From Quercus robur (Eukaryota > Streptophyta > Magnoliopsida > Fagales > Fagaceae): DNA of 64,000 nucleotides. The notes below the pieces were generated by a model. That model did not search any database, was not told the origin of the DNA, and saw only the letters and a list, made by a program, of their open reading frames with translations. The DNA is taken from contig NC_065538.1 of the NCBI RefSeq assembly GCF_932294415.1, positions 25,259,957 to 25,323,956 on the forward strand, written 5' to 3'. Below, one piece after another: positions 34,566 to 45,144 of this stretch (its first letter is position 1; each line of letters begins with the position of its first letter). A program made the position numbers and the translations under genes.

Positions 34566-37446
34566 TCATTTATTTAAACCTGCCAAATAGAAGAAGCCTT
34601 TTCCTACAATTAAGGCAGTGCTGCCATGTAGGAAAAAAGGTCATCTAACTTTCAGCCACGTTCTCAATTAAAAAACGAAACCTTTTACTGTTTAGCAACG
34701 CCGTAACACAGTTTAATAGTCTCTTAGTATAAAAAAGAAAACTAACTGTGTAATCAAAAGGCTTGCTGTTATTTAAAAAAAAAAAAAAAAAAAAAAAGCT
34801 TGCTATACGTAGAAAGAGAAAGAGACGGAAATTGCTGCTCCGTTTGTTCTCTGTCCCATCCCTTCTTTGCTCTGTTCGTTTGCTGCCCCATCCTCTCTCT
34901 TCAATAGTGTATTTGGAAGGTACGCATTGATTTTTCCCTGGAACTTCTTACTGATGCTTTTCTTTTTCAATTTTTCAAAAATAAGAAAAGCCAGCTGTTT
35001 AGTCTCTTTATTTTTTTCTCTGAACTTTCTAGGGTTTTTCTTTCACCCTTATTGAAAAGTAGATGGGTTTATTGTTTTTGTTTTTTCCCCTTAGTTTTTT
35101 TGTCTTTTTTCCCATTCTAACCCAGCCAGAATCGGTGCTACTTGGTGGGTGTACTATTGTGGAATTGTATTGTGTTTTGGTTTAGGACTCTATCACCATG
35201 GGTCAAACTCAAAACCCACACACACCGATTATGACTCTGTTGGGCAATCCAATGGATCCGGATCCGGATCCAGATCCCTTTACCTTTTACTATTAAGGGA
35301 TTTTTAGATATTATTCTATAAGGCCGACGGTAATTTTTTTTATATATTTTAATTTCTTTTAAAAAATTTGTGGATTAGATATGCTTTAGATTTGGTTCTT
35401 TTGGTTGGATTGTTTTTCATTTGGGTAAGTTTGGATTTTATTAAGGACTCTAGATTAGAATGGTTTAGTTTTGGGTATTTGAGTATATTCACGCTGCTGT
35501 AAACAGAGGACACTGGATGATAATGTTTTTTTTTTTTTTTTTGTTTTTAAATAATTTATAAATCTTTATTGAAACTTTTTTTTTTTTTTTTGTATGTTCT
35601 TTTTTTACCCATTATTTTCAAGTTCTTTGAGCACCTTTTCCCCAATTTGTAACACACAGTTCTATTTTCAAGTTCTTTTATCTGTTTTTTCCCCAATTTG
35701 TCACATAGTTTTTTTTTTTTTTTTTTACCAGTCCAATCTGAGACCCAATCTGTCTAGAATAACATTTTTTTTTTTTTTTTTGGTCAATGCTGCATGCCAT
35801 ACATTTGATGAAATTTCTCATAGTCATGCAGTGTTAAATGTCTCTTAAATAAAATTTAAAGAGATGAAACTTCATAATGATTTTTAAAATAGAAGAATCT
35901 TGAAAAAATTAATCTTGTTATGATGGGGCATTAACAATAGTGAAAATATTTTAAACCTCCTTACAGGAAAGATTGGTGTGAGGGTAATGTAGCTCTCATG
36001 TGTTTTACTTTTATGTGTTGAGATTTCCATTTGAGGGTTTTGATTTTTATATTTGGATTTCTATTGCTTTAGTTTCTATAGGTCACATTTGTATGTGCAA
36101 TTTATCTTTTTAATAAAAGCTTATAGAAATTGCAATTGGTCAATCAATTTCGCAAACACATTTACGTCTTTGATTAGTTTTGGTGATAATATGTTTTTTC
36201 TTTCAAAGATTGCCCTTTAAAAAATATTGTTCGCTAATTTGTGGGTTGACAAAATAGAACTTGAATTGTTTTTTTTTTTTTTTCAGAGTTGGTCTAAAAT
36301 TTCCCACGGCTAAGGCGGGACACAAAATTGGGTGTGGATACATAGCTTGAGGTCATTCACAGCGAAAGCTCCTACCTATGCCTTGGAATTTTTTAAAGGG
36401 CATGCTTTGTAAGTACTTTTATTCTGTTTTGAGATGATTAAAGATTTATCATAATTATCTCATTGGAATTTTGGCATAGTTAAAAAAAGGGGCAGCAAGG
36501 TATATAAATGTGCACATGCATAAATATTTGTATTAGTCCTGCCAATTTGTGGTAAAGAATTATTATCTTCAACTATAAGATTTTAGAAAAATATATTGTT
36601 TCTTTAGCCAATCTGATTATTTTGGTTTTGATGTAATAATATTATTCTTTTTTTCTTTTTGGAAGGCATAACAAATTGAAGATATACTATATGATAGTAG
36701 GTCTAAAACAAAACTAAAAAATTAAACTAAAATCAAAGTAGAATTTTTATTCATATATATATATATATATATTGTTTTGCTTTCAAAGTTGGCTAAATTA
36801 ATAATGTTTATCATGTGTTGGATGGAATTCATGATATATGTAATGGTTAGTGGAACTCATTTGCTGTTTCATATATCAATGTTTAGTATTTTTAAAATAG
36901 GCAAATACTTCCATTCTTCATATTTTTATAATAGGTCTTGATGCCTACAACCTCCCATTAAAGATTATGCCATTTTTTTTAGTTTTTTGAAGTGCATTGT
37001 TTTCCCATAATGTTGTACTGTAACAAAAATAACTCAAGATGTTGGTTATTGTGTCTTTTATATCACAGAGATGTAGCAATGTATATTTTCTTTATTTGTA
37101 AGCAGTCAATTTACGTATTTGCAAGCAAATTTAGTAAGGACAAGTGAAATGATTTGTTGGTGGTAATGTAGTTGAGAAGATTTTGGATTCATAAATCAAC
37201 CCTTTTTTTTTTTTTTAAATGTGAGCTAATGCAATTTTCTTTTATTCAAGGTTTTCTTATATATTGTTCAATATACATTTGGCAGTCAAACAGATTCATT
37301 TCGAATTGAATAGAGAACCAAAAGAAAATGGCATGAAAGACGAAATAATTTCCAAAATGTGTATTAGAAATGATCCTACACTAGCTACGAAAAATAGGAG
37401 AATGATCATGGGAACAATTGGAACCATCTTCTACTAGAGTTCCATC
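34566..37446 (+). mobile_element. Second Helitron-like segment, left part
   Basis: Starts like the leader of the first Helitron: AAACCTGCCAAATAGAAGAAG, then TTCCTACAATTAAGG, matching the AGAAGCTGAG/TTCCTAGAATTAAGG order at 23245-23280. Near 37310-37420 it has a noncoding relative of Rep exon 1 (AAAATGGCATGAAAGACGAA... versus AAAATGGCATGAAAAGAAAA at 26706). No Rep or helicase survives. It ends at the nested Copia-like insertion and resumes at 42203 to the 3' end at 43215. Several poly(A) and poly(T) runs (34775, 35527, 35708, 35765) break it up. Confidence 0.5.
35198..35296 (+). CDS. Small ORF with a Pro-Asp repeat in the Helitron
   Basis: A 32-codon ORF, starting MGQTQNPHTPIMTLLG, has the plant-type start context ACCATGG. 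It follows an acceptor-like GGTTTAG, and a donor-like GAAG/GTACGC lies upstream at 34918 after a pyrimidine-rich leader. It contains an MDPDPDPDP run encoded by repeated GGATCC hexamers and ends at TAA. It may be the first coding exon of a captured gene or chance; there is no recognisable domain. Confidence 0.3.
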   Translation: MGQTQNPHTPIMTLLGNPMDPDPDPDPFTFYY

Positions 37447-38479
37447 TGTTAGGACATATGTGTTTCACTTGTTAAGAACATATGTCAAGATTTTATGTGA
37501 TTGGCTTATCCTTTGACAAAACGTACTTTATTTGTATTTGGGTAGATTTAGGATGTTTTATATACTTCAAGAAACCTTGTTTCGAGATCAAGTATTGAAA
37601 TTTTCAAGTCTGTTCAAGAAAACAAGTTCAAAGTGCAAAATCATTAAAACTCGACAGCTGGCTCGATAGCTACATTTATCGAGCTTAAGGAAGTTGTTCT
37701 TCATTCGGTGTGCTCGATACCTTCTCGACAGCTGCTCAACACCTACTATCTGTCGAGGTTTAAGATTTTCAGAATTTCAATCTGATTTTCTTGGGATCCG
37801 TGAATGTGTCTTTGGGTTTTCTTTTCTCATAACCTTAGACATATAAAAGGATCAGTTTAAGGGCCGTCAAAGTATTCACAAGTTGCATAAGTTTTGAGCA
37901 AACTCTGTTCAAGTAAATTGTGACCGAAGACGAAATTCTTACCTTAGTTCATCTCTTTTTCTTGAAGAAGTTGTTGTGTATGTGCACCGTAGGATTTTGT
38001 GACCAAGCATCTTCTTGATCTTCATCGTTTGAATGAATTGAAGAACTTTGTAACCAACAACCTTCTTAGTTGGTGATTGAAGTCGCGTACTGGGATCCAC
38101 GCAATTGGTTAGTCACGTACTGGGAGTCATGCATCAGAAAAGAGAACTGTCAATACAGAACAAGTCCAATTGGGTATTGGGGTAAGGGTTCAACTGTAGG
38201 TTGGTAAGGTACTGAGATTCTTTTACTTGTAACTGTTTGTTGTGATAATAGTGAAGTTTCGGGAGTGGTGATCTGAAAATCACCCGATGGGGTTTTTGTC
38301 GTTAGGTTTTCCCCATTCGTAAACAAATCACCGTGTTATTTATTTTCCGATGTCTATTTAGTTTATTAGTGATTTGTTTGTGCTACCACGCGTTTGCATG
38401 ATAAATTGATTAATTAATAATTTGGCTAATTAATTAATTAATTTCTATCACAAGGGGTCATTCAGTTTGTGGTCTATCA
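37447..38479 (+). mobile_element. Left LTR of the Copia-like element
   Basis: 1033 bases, TG...CA. Compared with the right LTR it has about 465 extra bases (roughly 37914-38378) between GTTCAAG and GTGCTACCAC. It contains several CTCGACAGCTG-type words and ends with TTAATTAATTAATT. Confidence 0.85.
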
Positions 38480-38481
38480 AG

Positions 38482-38493
38482 TGGTATCAGAGC
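38482..38493 (+). other. Primer binding site (initiator tRNA-Met type)
   Basis: TGGTATCAGAGC two bases after the LTR end; the standard Copia primer sequence in plants. Confidence 0.9.
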
Positions 38494-38519
38494 AGGCACA
38501 CTCTGATTAAGGTTAATCT

Positions 38520-39395
38520 TTGCTGTGTGATCCATTGACCCCTGTTGTCATGGAAACTCTTGATTGTTTTGATTTGCATGATCTTATGTTGAATGACGAT
38601 GATGATATTCAAGATGCCTATTGCAAGGTTTATAATTTTTGTATGAAATCTCTTGAATATTCTGCAAAATTAAAAGCTAAAATTAAAAAGGTCAAGCTTG
38701 AAAAAGATGATTTGATTGCAAAATTGGATGAAGCCAAAAATTTGAATGAGAATTTTAAAAATCAAATTTCATCTCAGGTGGACAAAATTAAAAGTTTGGA
38801 AGAGCAACTAGTTGAATCTAAAACTGAAGTTGAAAAATTAATTAGTGCCAAACTTCTTGTTGAGCCTAACTCAAAAGAAAATGATTTTTATATTCCTCCA
38901 TTTAAAATGAATAATGTAGGATTGAAGGCTAATATTGCTAGGATAGACAAATGTAAAAATTCTGATGTTAACGCTGAAGTTTCTAAACCTATGTCTAAAA
39001 CTCTTTTTAGGAAGAATGAAAATTCTGAATTTGTCCCCACTTGTCATCATTGTCATATTGTTGGTCATATTAGGCCAAATTGTCCTAATTTGTCAACCTC
39101 TAAGGTTAGACCTCCTTCTAGAAAGTATAGTAGTTTGAAAACTACTCATGTTTGTCATCATTGTGATGCTTCCGGTCACACTCGTCCTAATTGTTTCAAG
39201 TTGTTTCCTTATAAGCGAGTGTCAAATAGGTCTCATCCTTTGTCTAAAGGCTCTGTATCTATTCTTAGTGAGTTATTAAAAGTTTTGATATTTTTAACTC
39301 AATTTCAGGGGAATTCTAATTCCTCTATGTCCTATAGTAGTCATACTAGGACACGTGCCTTTTCATCTTCACGGCCAAAGACTCGTGTTGTGTAG
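38520..39395 (+). CDS. Gag-like protein with two zinc knuckles
   Basis: 291 codons, uninterrupted. The central part (about residues 55-110) is a Lys/Glu-rich coiled coil typical of capsid-adjacent gag sequence. Two CX2CX4HX4C knuckles follow: CHHCHIVGHIRPNC (about residue 178) and CHHCDASGHTRPNC (about residue 212). The likely start is the second methionine, 38550 (METLDCFDLHDLM), inferred because the first lies within a stretch overlapping the leader. Usual Copia gag runs into protease; here it ends at 39395 and noncoding sequence follows. It probably packages the element's RNA while enzymes come from a related element. Confidence 0.8.
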   Translation: MLCDPLTPVVMETLDCFDLHDLMLNDDDDIQDAYCKVYNFCMKSLEYSAKLKAKIKKVKLEKDDLIAKLDEAKNLNENFKNQISSQVDKIKSLEEQLVESKTEVEKLISAKLLVEPNSKENDFYIPPFKMNNVGLKANIARIDKCKNSDVNAEVSKPMSKTLFRKNENSEFVPTCHHCHIVGHIRPNCPNLSTSKVRPPSRKYSSLKTTHVCHHCDASGHTRPNCFKLFPYKRVSNRSHPLSKGSVSILSELLKVLIFLTQFQGNSNSSMSYSSHTRTRAFSSSRPKTRVV

Positions 39396-41634
39396 GTGAT
39401 AAAGGATCCTAAGACTTAATTGTCTTTTCTGTTTGTCCTCTACTTTAGTTCTTTCTATCTAAAGTAGGATTCTCTTTGCTTGATTTCTTATCTACTTTTG
39501 AAATCATGCTTTCATGCATCTGCACCCTTCTATCACGCTTTCATGCATATGCATCTTGTTTTATGCTTTCTTTTTTATTTGTTTAACATGTTTTTGTTTA
39601 TTTTCAGTTTTATTTGTTTTGTTTTTCATATAAATTTTTTTTTTTTGAAAAATAAGAAAATACAAAAACAGTGTGTGTTTTGTGTACATTGGTACTTGTG
39701 TACCTTGGATGGTCATTGAAATAAAGTCTTCTAAACTTTGTATCACTTGTAACTTAGATGAGTATCTCTATGCACAACTAAGCAAGTGAGTTTTGTGGCT
39801 CATGTTTGTGATGAGTATGATTAAGTTGTCTCTTAAACTTAACACGCATATCACTCTTTTTGATGGGAAGAAATAAAAAATCCTGAGAGAAAGGCATAAA
39901 TAATCATCTCACCATTGTTGCCCGCCAATCATAATATGACACCTGTATGTTTTAGCATAGCAAAAGTGCAGTGTCAATGACATTTGCATGCTTAGACATA
40001 GCAAAATTGGAATGTCAAATATCTTTGGGTATTTCTTTTCTCTCTTTTATAAGCCCATGCATGATATGTTTAAAAGAAAAATATACAAAGAAAAAAAAAT
40101 CAAAAGCAAAAAGATAAAAAATGATTTAAATATGATTGCAAGCGTGTATTCTAAAAGAAGTGGGAGTTATAAGATGTACCTCAAAGGTGATAGTCCCCAT
40201 CAAACAGTTATGATTGTGTGTGAGTTAAAGATTTTCTCATATCTCAAATCGTCATAACATGCATACACTTATGCAATATTGCGATGTTTTTCACACACAA
40301 CACGCAATATTCTTTGTTATTCTTGATACATGTGCAGGTACAATGTGATCTGGCCATCACAAGGTTTTACATGTGTTGATGTATGCTTACTAAACTGTCT
40401 GAACTTATTTTGAAATATAAAATTGGTTAGACTGTTTAGTATGTGTGTGTTTTTAAAGATGCATGTGCTTAATTTTTTCATTTGAGAGATGTTTTTGAGA
40501 GCCTAATATGTTGATTGGATCGTTGGTTGAGTTGCATGTTGGATTGCATTCATGTTTGTATTTTTCACATCTCAAAAAATTGTTTTTAAAAGCTGGATGT
40601 TGGATTGCATTCATGTTTGTGTTTTTCACATCTCAAAAAATTGTTTTTAAAAGCTGGCTCGTCACCTCCTCAATACCTAGCTGTCTGTTGAGCTTCTTCA
40701 GCTTTTTCTAATCGCAATCTTGATAGCTTCTCGACACCTAGTGGATCGATCGAGAAAGCTCCTGTCTCCTCTATAGCTTCTCGACGCTTAGTGGATTGAT
40801 CAAGATCTTTTTAACCTTTTGTTGATTTGTCCCTCGACAGATCCTCAACAGCTGCATCTGTCAACGTCTATTATGCTCGACACCTGTCTCACCACCTCTC
40901 GATCGATCGAGATCCTCTTGCATGCATTATTTTTCACATGTTTTGCATATTTTTGATTATCTTTGTGTCCATAGCATCTTGTTTTTCTTTTTCTTGTAGG
41001 TCTATGGTTCCTTGTTCTCCTTGTTCCCTCTATGTCAGTTTTCTGTTTGTCTCCGTCATGTCTTTTGGCTTTTTATGTCCTTTGACAATCGTGTCAAAAA
41101 GGAGGAGAAATTTGAGAATTGAATGTCTTTTCCTTAGGGGGAGTAATAGACTTAGGGGGAGAACTTCATGTTAAAGGGAAGAAAGTTTTTGTTGTAACTA
41201 ACTTAAGGAGAGAGTTAGTTTGATACACATTGATATTGATATATTTTTTGTGTTGTGTATCTTTTGGTTTTGTAACCATTTACATACATCATGTGTTGTT
41301 TCTATATTAGATAATGATGTATGTGTTTCACTCTTTATCTCACACGTGTTGTTTCTTTTCTCTCTTTATACACATGTTTCTTATACTTATATGCAATCTA
41401 TTATTTCTGTTTCACACAAAGATGCCTTGATGAGTTTTGTTTAAAGTGTTTCAGAAATATAGGTTGTCAAAGTCTATTTGTCATAAACTCTCTTCTTGCA
41501 AAGTTTTTCAAGAATTTGTGTTATGATAGATTTTATTGTATACAACAAGTGAATATGAGTTGAGTGATTTATGACTTCTCTCATATGTTCATTTGTTTGT
41601 TGTGGTTTTGTCACGGATTGTCAAAGGGGGAGAT
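39396..41634 (+). other. Noncoding interior of the Copia-like element
   Basis: No pol domain in any frame. It contains an exact-looking 61-base tandem duplication (40536-40657), CTCGACACCTAGTGG-type words related to those in the LTRs, and the purine tract at 41621-41634. Confidence 0.75.
40536..40657. repeat. 61-base tandem duplication
   Basis: Copies start at 40536 and 40597 (ATGTTGGATTGCATTCATG...TTTTTAAAAGCTGG) and differ by about one base. Confidence 0.95.
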
Positions 41635-42202
41635 TGTTAGGACATATGTGTTTCACTTGTTAAGAACATATGTTATGATTTTATGTATTTGACTTATCTT
41701 TTGGCAAACGCATTTTACTTGTATTTGAGTAGATTTATGATGTTTTAAATATTTCAAGAAATTTTGTTTCAAGATCAAGTATTGAAGCTTTCAAGTCTGT
41801 TCAAGAAAACAAGTTCAGAGTGCAAAATCATTAAAGCTCGACAGTTGGCTCAACAGCTGCATCTATCGAGCTTAAGGAAGCTATTCTTCATTAGGTGTGC
41901 TCGACACCTTCTCGACAGCTGCTCGACACCTGCTATCTGTCGAGGTTTAAGATTTTCAGAATTTCAATATGATTTTCTTGGGATCCGTGAATGTGTCTTT
42001 GGGCTTTTTTTTCTCATAACCCTAGACATTAAAAAGATCAATTTAAGAGCCGTCAAAGTGTTCACAAGTTGCACAAGTTTTGAGCAAACTCTGTTCAAGC
42101 AAACGTGTGCTACCACACGTTTGCATAATAAATTGATTAATTAATAACTTGACTAATTAATTAATTCCTATCACAATGGGTCATTTAGTTTGTAGCCTAT
42201 CA
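41635..42202 (+). mobile_element. Right LTR of the Copia-like element
   Basis: 568 bases, beginning TGTTAGGACATATG and ending GCCTATCA. It is similar to the left LTR along its length but lacks about 465 bases. Many substitutions between the two copies suggest the insertion is not recent. Confidence 0.85.
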
Positions 42203-43188
42203 CTACCTATACTTATGTTTGATTTAGTTGCTTCAAAGATATGGCCAATATGCATATATTATGCTATTTCTTGAGGCGCCAATTAATTAAAGCATCAATC
42301 ATTGCTGGAAACAAAAAAGTCCATCAACATTTAGAAAATACAAATGACACAAACCTGTGAAAGTTAAAATATTTTAGAATTGTTATGATATAATGTTTAT
42401 ACAATTAAAGTCTGAAGTTGGTTGATTTCAACACTCAATTAAATTGTATTATGCTATTGCTAGAATTTCATTGTAGTTAGAATATATATCCTGAATATTA
42501 TCTTTAATTTTGATCCCTGATTATAACTAATTGTGCTCTAATGTGTTTCTTTATTACAATACAGGGAAAGTTTTTCTTAGACAATCTGATAACATTCTTA
42601 AATTTCTTGGATCAATGGTCTGCATTTAGGTGAAACTGAATGAATTTTTTTTATCCTGTATTTCTTTGTTTGTTGCTCTACATTTTCCCTTGGTGTAGAA
42701 TTTTGTGAGACTATTTACTACTATAGTTTGATGCATTTCATGAATTAATACTACAGGATTTGAGTATCATAATATCTTAATTATTAATTATTGTTTGTCG
42801 AAGTCACCTATATTTGCTTCTACAAAAAACAAAGACAACTATAATCTCTCTTGGACTGGCATAATTTTATTTTGATACTCTTTTGGACCTTTGGAACATG
42901 TTTTGAATAAAAAATTATTAGAGTAAAAAAAAAAAAAACACTTTCTTTTTGCTTGAGTGCATGGGTGGTAAAGGAATACAAATTTTCTAAATATATTTCT
43001 AAAAGGTCTATTTAAAATTTTGTTGACCGACCATGAAATTTCAAGATTAAATTTGGAAGTCTCTATGAAAGACTCTGGATTTATGTAATAAATTTGGATT
43101 AAATTTGATTTTCTTTTTTTGGTATTATCTTAATGAAAAAATGTTTATATTTTCAATTATCATGTCTTTTGTAATAAATAAAAGTATG

Positions 43189-43215
43189 CTGCACATTGTG
43201 CGGGTTATAAGCTAG
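43189..43215 (+). other. Helitron 3' terminus with hairpin
   Basis: Stem CTGCAC/GTGCGG around ATT, then GTTATAAGCTAG, then T. The order and spacing match plant Helitron 3' ends. Confidence 0.75.
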
Positions 43216-43264
43216 TTAAACTAATGGTCAAGGCTTCAGTGTTAAAGTTGTTCTGTATATACAG

Positions 43265-43323
43265 GTGCTGAAGATATTACTGTGGCAGCTGCTTCTAAAG
43301 ATAGCACCCTAAAGCTGTTGAAG
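43265..43323 (+). pseudogene. Exon-like fragment of an unidentified host gene
   Basis: Preceded by TATATACAG and followed by GTTATTTG. The 59 bases read AEDITVAAASKDSTLKLLK in the open phase. It lies just outside the Helitron 3' end, so the Helitron may have landed in an intron of this gene. Not recognised. Confidence 0.4.
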
Positions 43324-43489
43324 GTTATTTGAAAAAGGCAATAAGCTGTAAATCAAATGTCTCTAAATTTCTTTGATTGTTTTACAGTTTTAACTTAGGT
43401 TCATTTGTTCAATTTCTTTAATTGAAGAAGACGTATTAAGAATTTAAGACGACAAACGAGAAATATTCAACCGGTCATACTGGACCAAA

Positions 43490-43790
43490 ATGATTCCTAG
43501 ACTTTGCACCAAAGACCGCAATGTTGATGTGGTGCTTCAGATTGCCTCTACCTCCGAGGATACCAACCAAACTCTCTTAACATCAAAACCATCATTCACG
43601 CACTTTGCCACTCTAACCGCTTCTCCGAAGCTCACCGTCGCCTTTTACTCTTCATATCTTTTCATTGTGTCCCTCTCATTGTTCTTATTGCCAGGTTACT
43701 TGATTTTCAAACCCCATATACCACATTACGTGTTATGTGTTCTCATTGCATGTACTTGTGTGCAGGGTGATGTTCATATTTTTAATAAAG
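43490..43790 (+). pseudogene. Pentatricopeptide repeat (PPR) gene fragment
   Basis: The first part reads NVDVVLQIASTSEDTNQTLL. After a one-base frame change, the adjacent frame reads NIKTIIHALCHSNRFSEAHR, a PPR helix pair (xxIIHALCxxxRxxEA). Further readings such as VMCSLIA continue in yet another frame. PPR proteins bind organelle RNA; this piece is too short and frame-shifted to work. Confidence 0.5.
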
Positions 43791-43977
43791 TCTGTCTTAT
43801 TCAAAAAAGAAGGAAAAAAGTTTACCTCTTAAAAAAGAATCTAGACATTATTACTTTTTTTTTTTTTGTATAGGTAATCAAAAAACTTATATTAAAGAGG
43901 GAAAAAAATAAATGAGAATTACAAGATGTTCATGATGATGAACAACAACACAACACAACACAACAGCAAGAGAGATG

Positions 43978-44829
43978 TCAAGAAACTAAGCTAAGGGAAG
44001 GCATAAACTCAGAGAGAGAAGAACACTCAGTAAAACCCCAACAACGAGACCACTCCATCAGACTGCGTTGGCATAAAATCTTTAACTCCTCCATCGTTTT
44101 CTCTTTATCTTCAAAAGATCGACGATTTCGCTCCAACCACACAATCCACATTAAGCACCCTGGAACCAAATCCCAAATCTTCGAATTATCCTTCCCAAGC
44201 CACTGATGCCAACTAGATAACAAACCCGCCACCGAACCTGACATAACCCAATGAATACCAAAAACCTGAAGCATGAAAGCCCATAGAAAATGAGTAACAG
44301 GACAATGAAGAATAAGGTGGTCTACCGACTCCCCATCACAGCAACACATACAACACCAATTAGCCAAAGGGCGACTCTTAAGCATTAGATTATCCAAAGT
44401 AAGGATCCGACCATGTGCAGCAATCCACAGAAAGAATGCCACGCGCTTAGGAATCTTTGGTTTCCAAACACCCTTCCAAGGAAATAAAGAATTCGAGGCA
44501 CCCCGAATCTCATGGTAGTAAGACCGGGTGTTGAACTTTCCATCCCTTTTTAGCCTCCAGCAAAGGGTATCTCTCCTAACACCCCGAGGAATTCGAGGTT
44601 GGATAAGCTGAAATAGAGAATAAGAAGCATCCAACTCCCAATCTTCAAACGCTCTATAAAACCTTAAATTCCACACTCTAACAGTACCTCCTTCTGGAGC
44701 CCACAAAACCTCAGAGATGCAAGCATCCTTGACCGTTGAACATGCATAAAGCTCAGGATAGCGATCTTTCAAAGAATTCTCACCAATCCACCTATCATTC
44801 CAAAAGCAGATACGAGTTCCATCTCCCAC
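43978..44829 (-). pseudogene. LINE ORF2 C-terminal region
   Basis: 283 open codons starting MGDGTRICFWNDRW and including WCCMCCCDGESVDHLILHCP, the zinc-knuckle cluster. It is better preserved than in the first LINE. A stop and frame change separate it from the RT part upstream. Confidence 0.85.
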
Positions 44830-45144
44830 TGCAAAGGATAGATGCTTTGAAAAACTCTCACACCCTTCATAAATGCTTCTCCAAAGACTACACCCATGAG
44901 CCCTCCTGCAGACTTTAGTGCACCACCCCCCATGACCCTCACCATATTTTGTGGAGATAACTCTCCACTAGAGATGGGTAGCTTTATGATCAAATCTCCA
45001 CAGCCAATTCCCTTAAAGCGCTTGATTAAATGACACCACACTTCTTATCCCCAAACTGCCCCTCTCAACGGGAGAACACACCTTATCCCAAGCCACCAAT
45101 GGATACTTGAAACTCCCCTTAGAAGACCCGCATAGAAAATTTCT

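Larger units (their letters stand above)
37447..42202 (+). mobile_element. Copia-like LTR retrotransposon with gag only
   Basis: Two related LTRs (37447-38479 and 41635-42202) begin TGTTAGGACATATGTGTTTC and end CTATCA. The tRNA-Met type primer site TGGTATCAGAGC follows the left LTR at 38482, and the purine tract CAAAGGGGGAGA lies just before the right LTR. The interior encodes only a gag-like protein; no protease, integrase or RT is present, so it would need another element's enzymes. Flanking pentamers CCATC and CTACC do not match well, so no target duplication is claimed. Confidence 0.85.
23227..43215 (+). mobile_element. Composite Helitron region
   Basis: The left end reads TCTATATATATATAAAAGCA after an A, a typical plant Helitron 5' end. 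The right end has a 6-base stem (CTGCAC, loop ATT, GTGCGG at 43189-43203), then GTTATAAGCTAG and a T. This is the CTRR end with the usual nearby hairpin, inserted between A and T. Between them lies a Rep/helicase gene that is cut off at 30470, with further Helitron-like 5' sequence near 34566 and a copy of its exon-1 region near 37320. It is therefore either one very large Helitron or, more likely, two or more partial Helitrons in a row. A Copia-like element is nested at 37447-42202. Confidence 0.6.

Noticed and set aside
34566..34567. Exact 5' end of the second Helitron
   Set aside because: The TC is preceded by T rather than the expected A, so I did not mark a terminus.
37442..42207. Target duplication of the Copia-like element
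   Set aside because: CCATC and CTACC share too few positions to claim a duplication.
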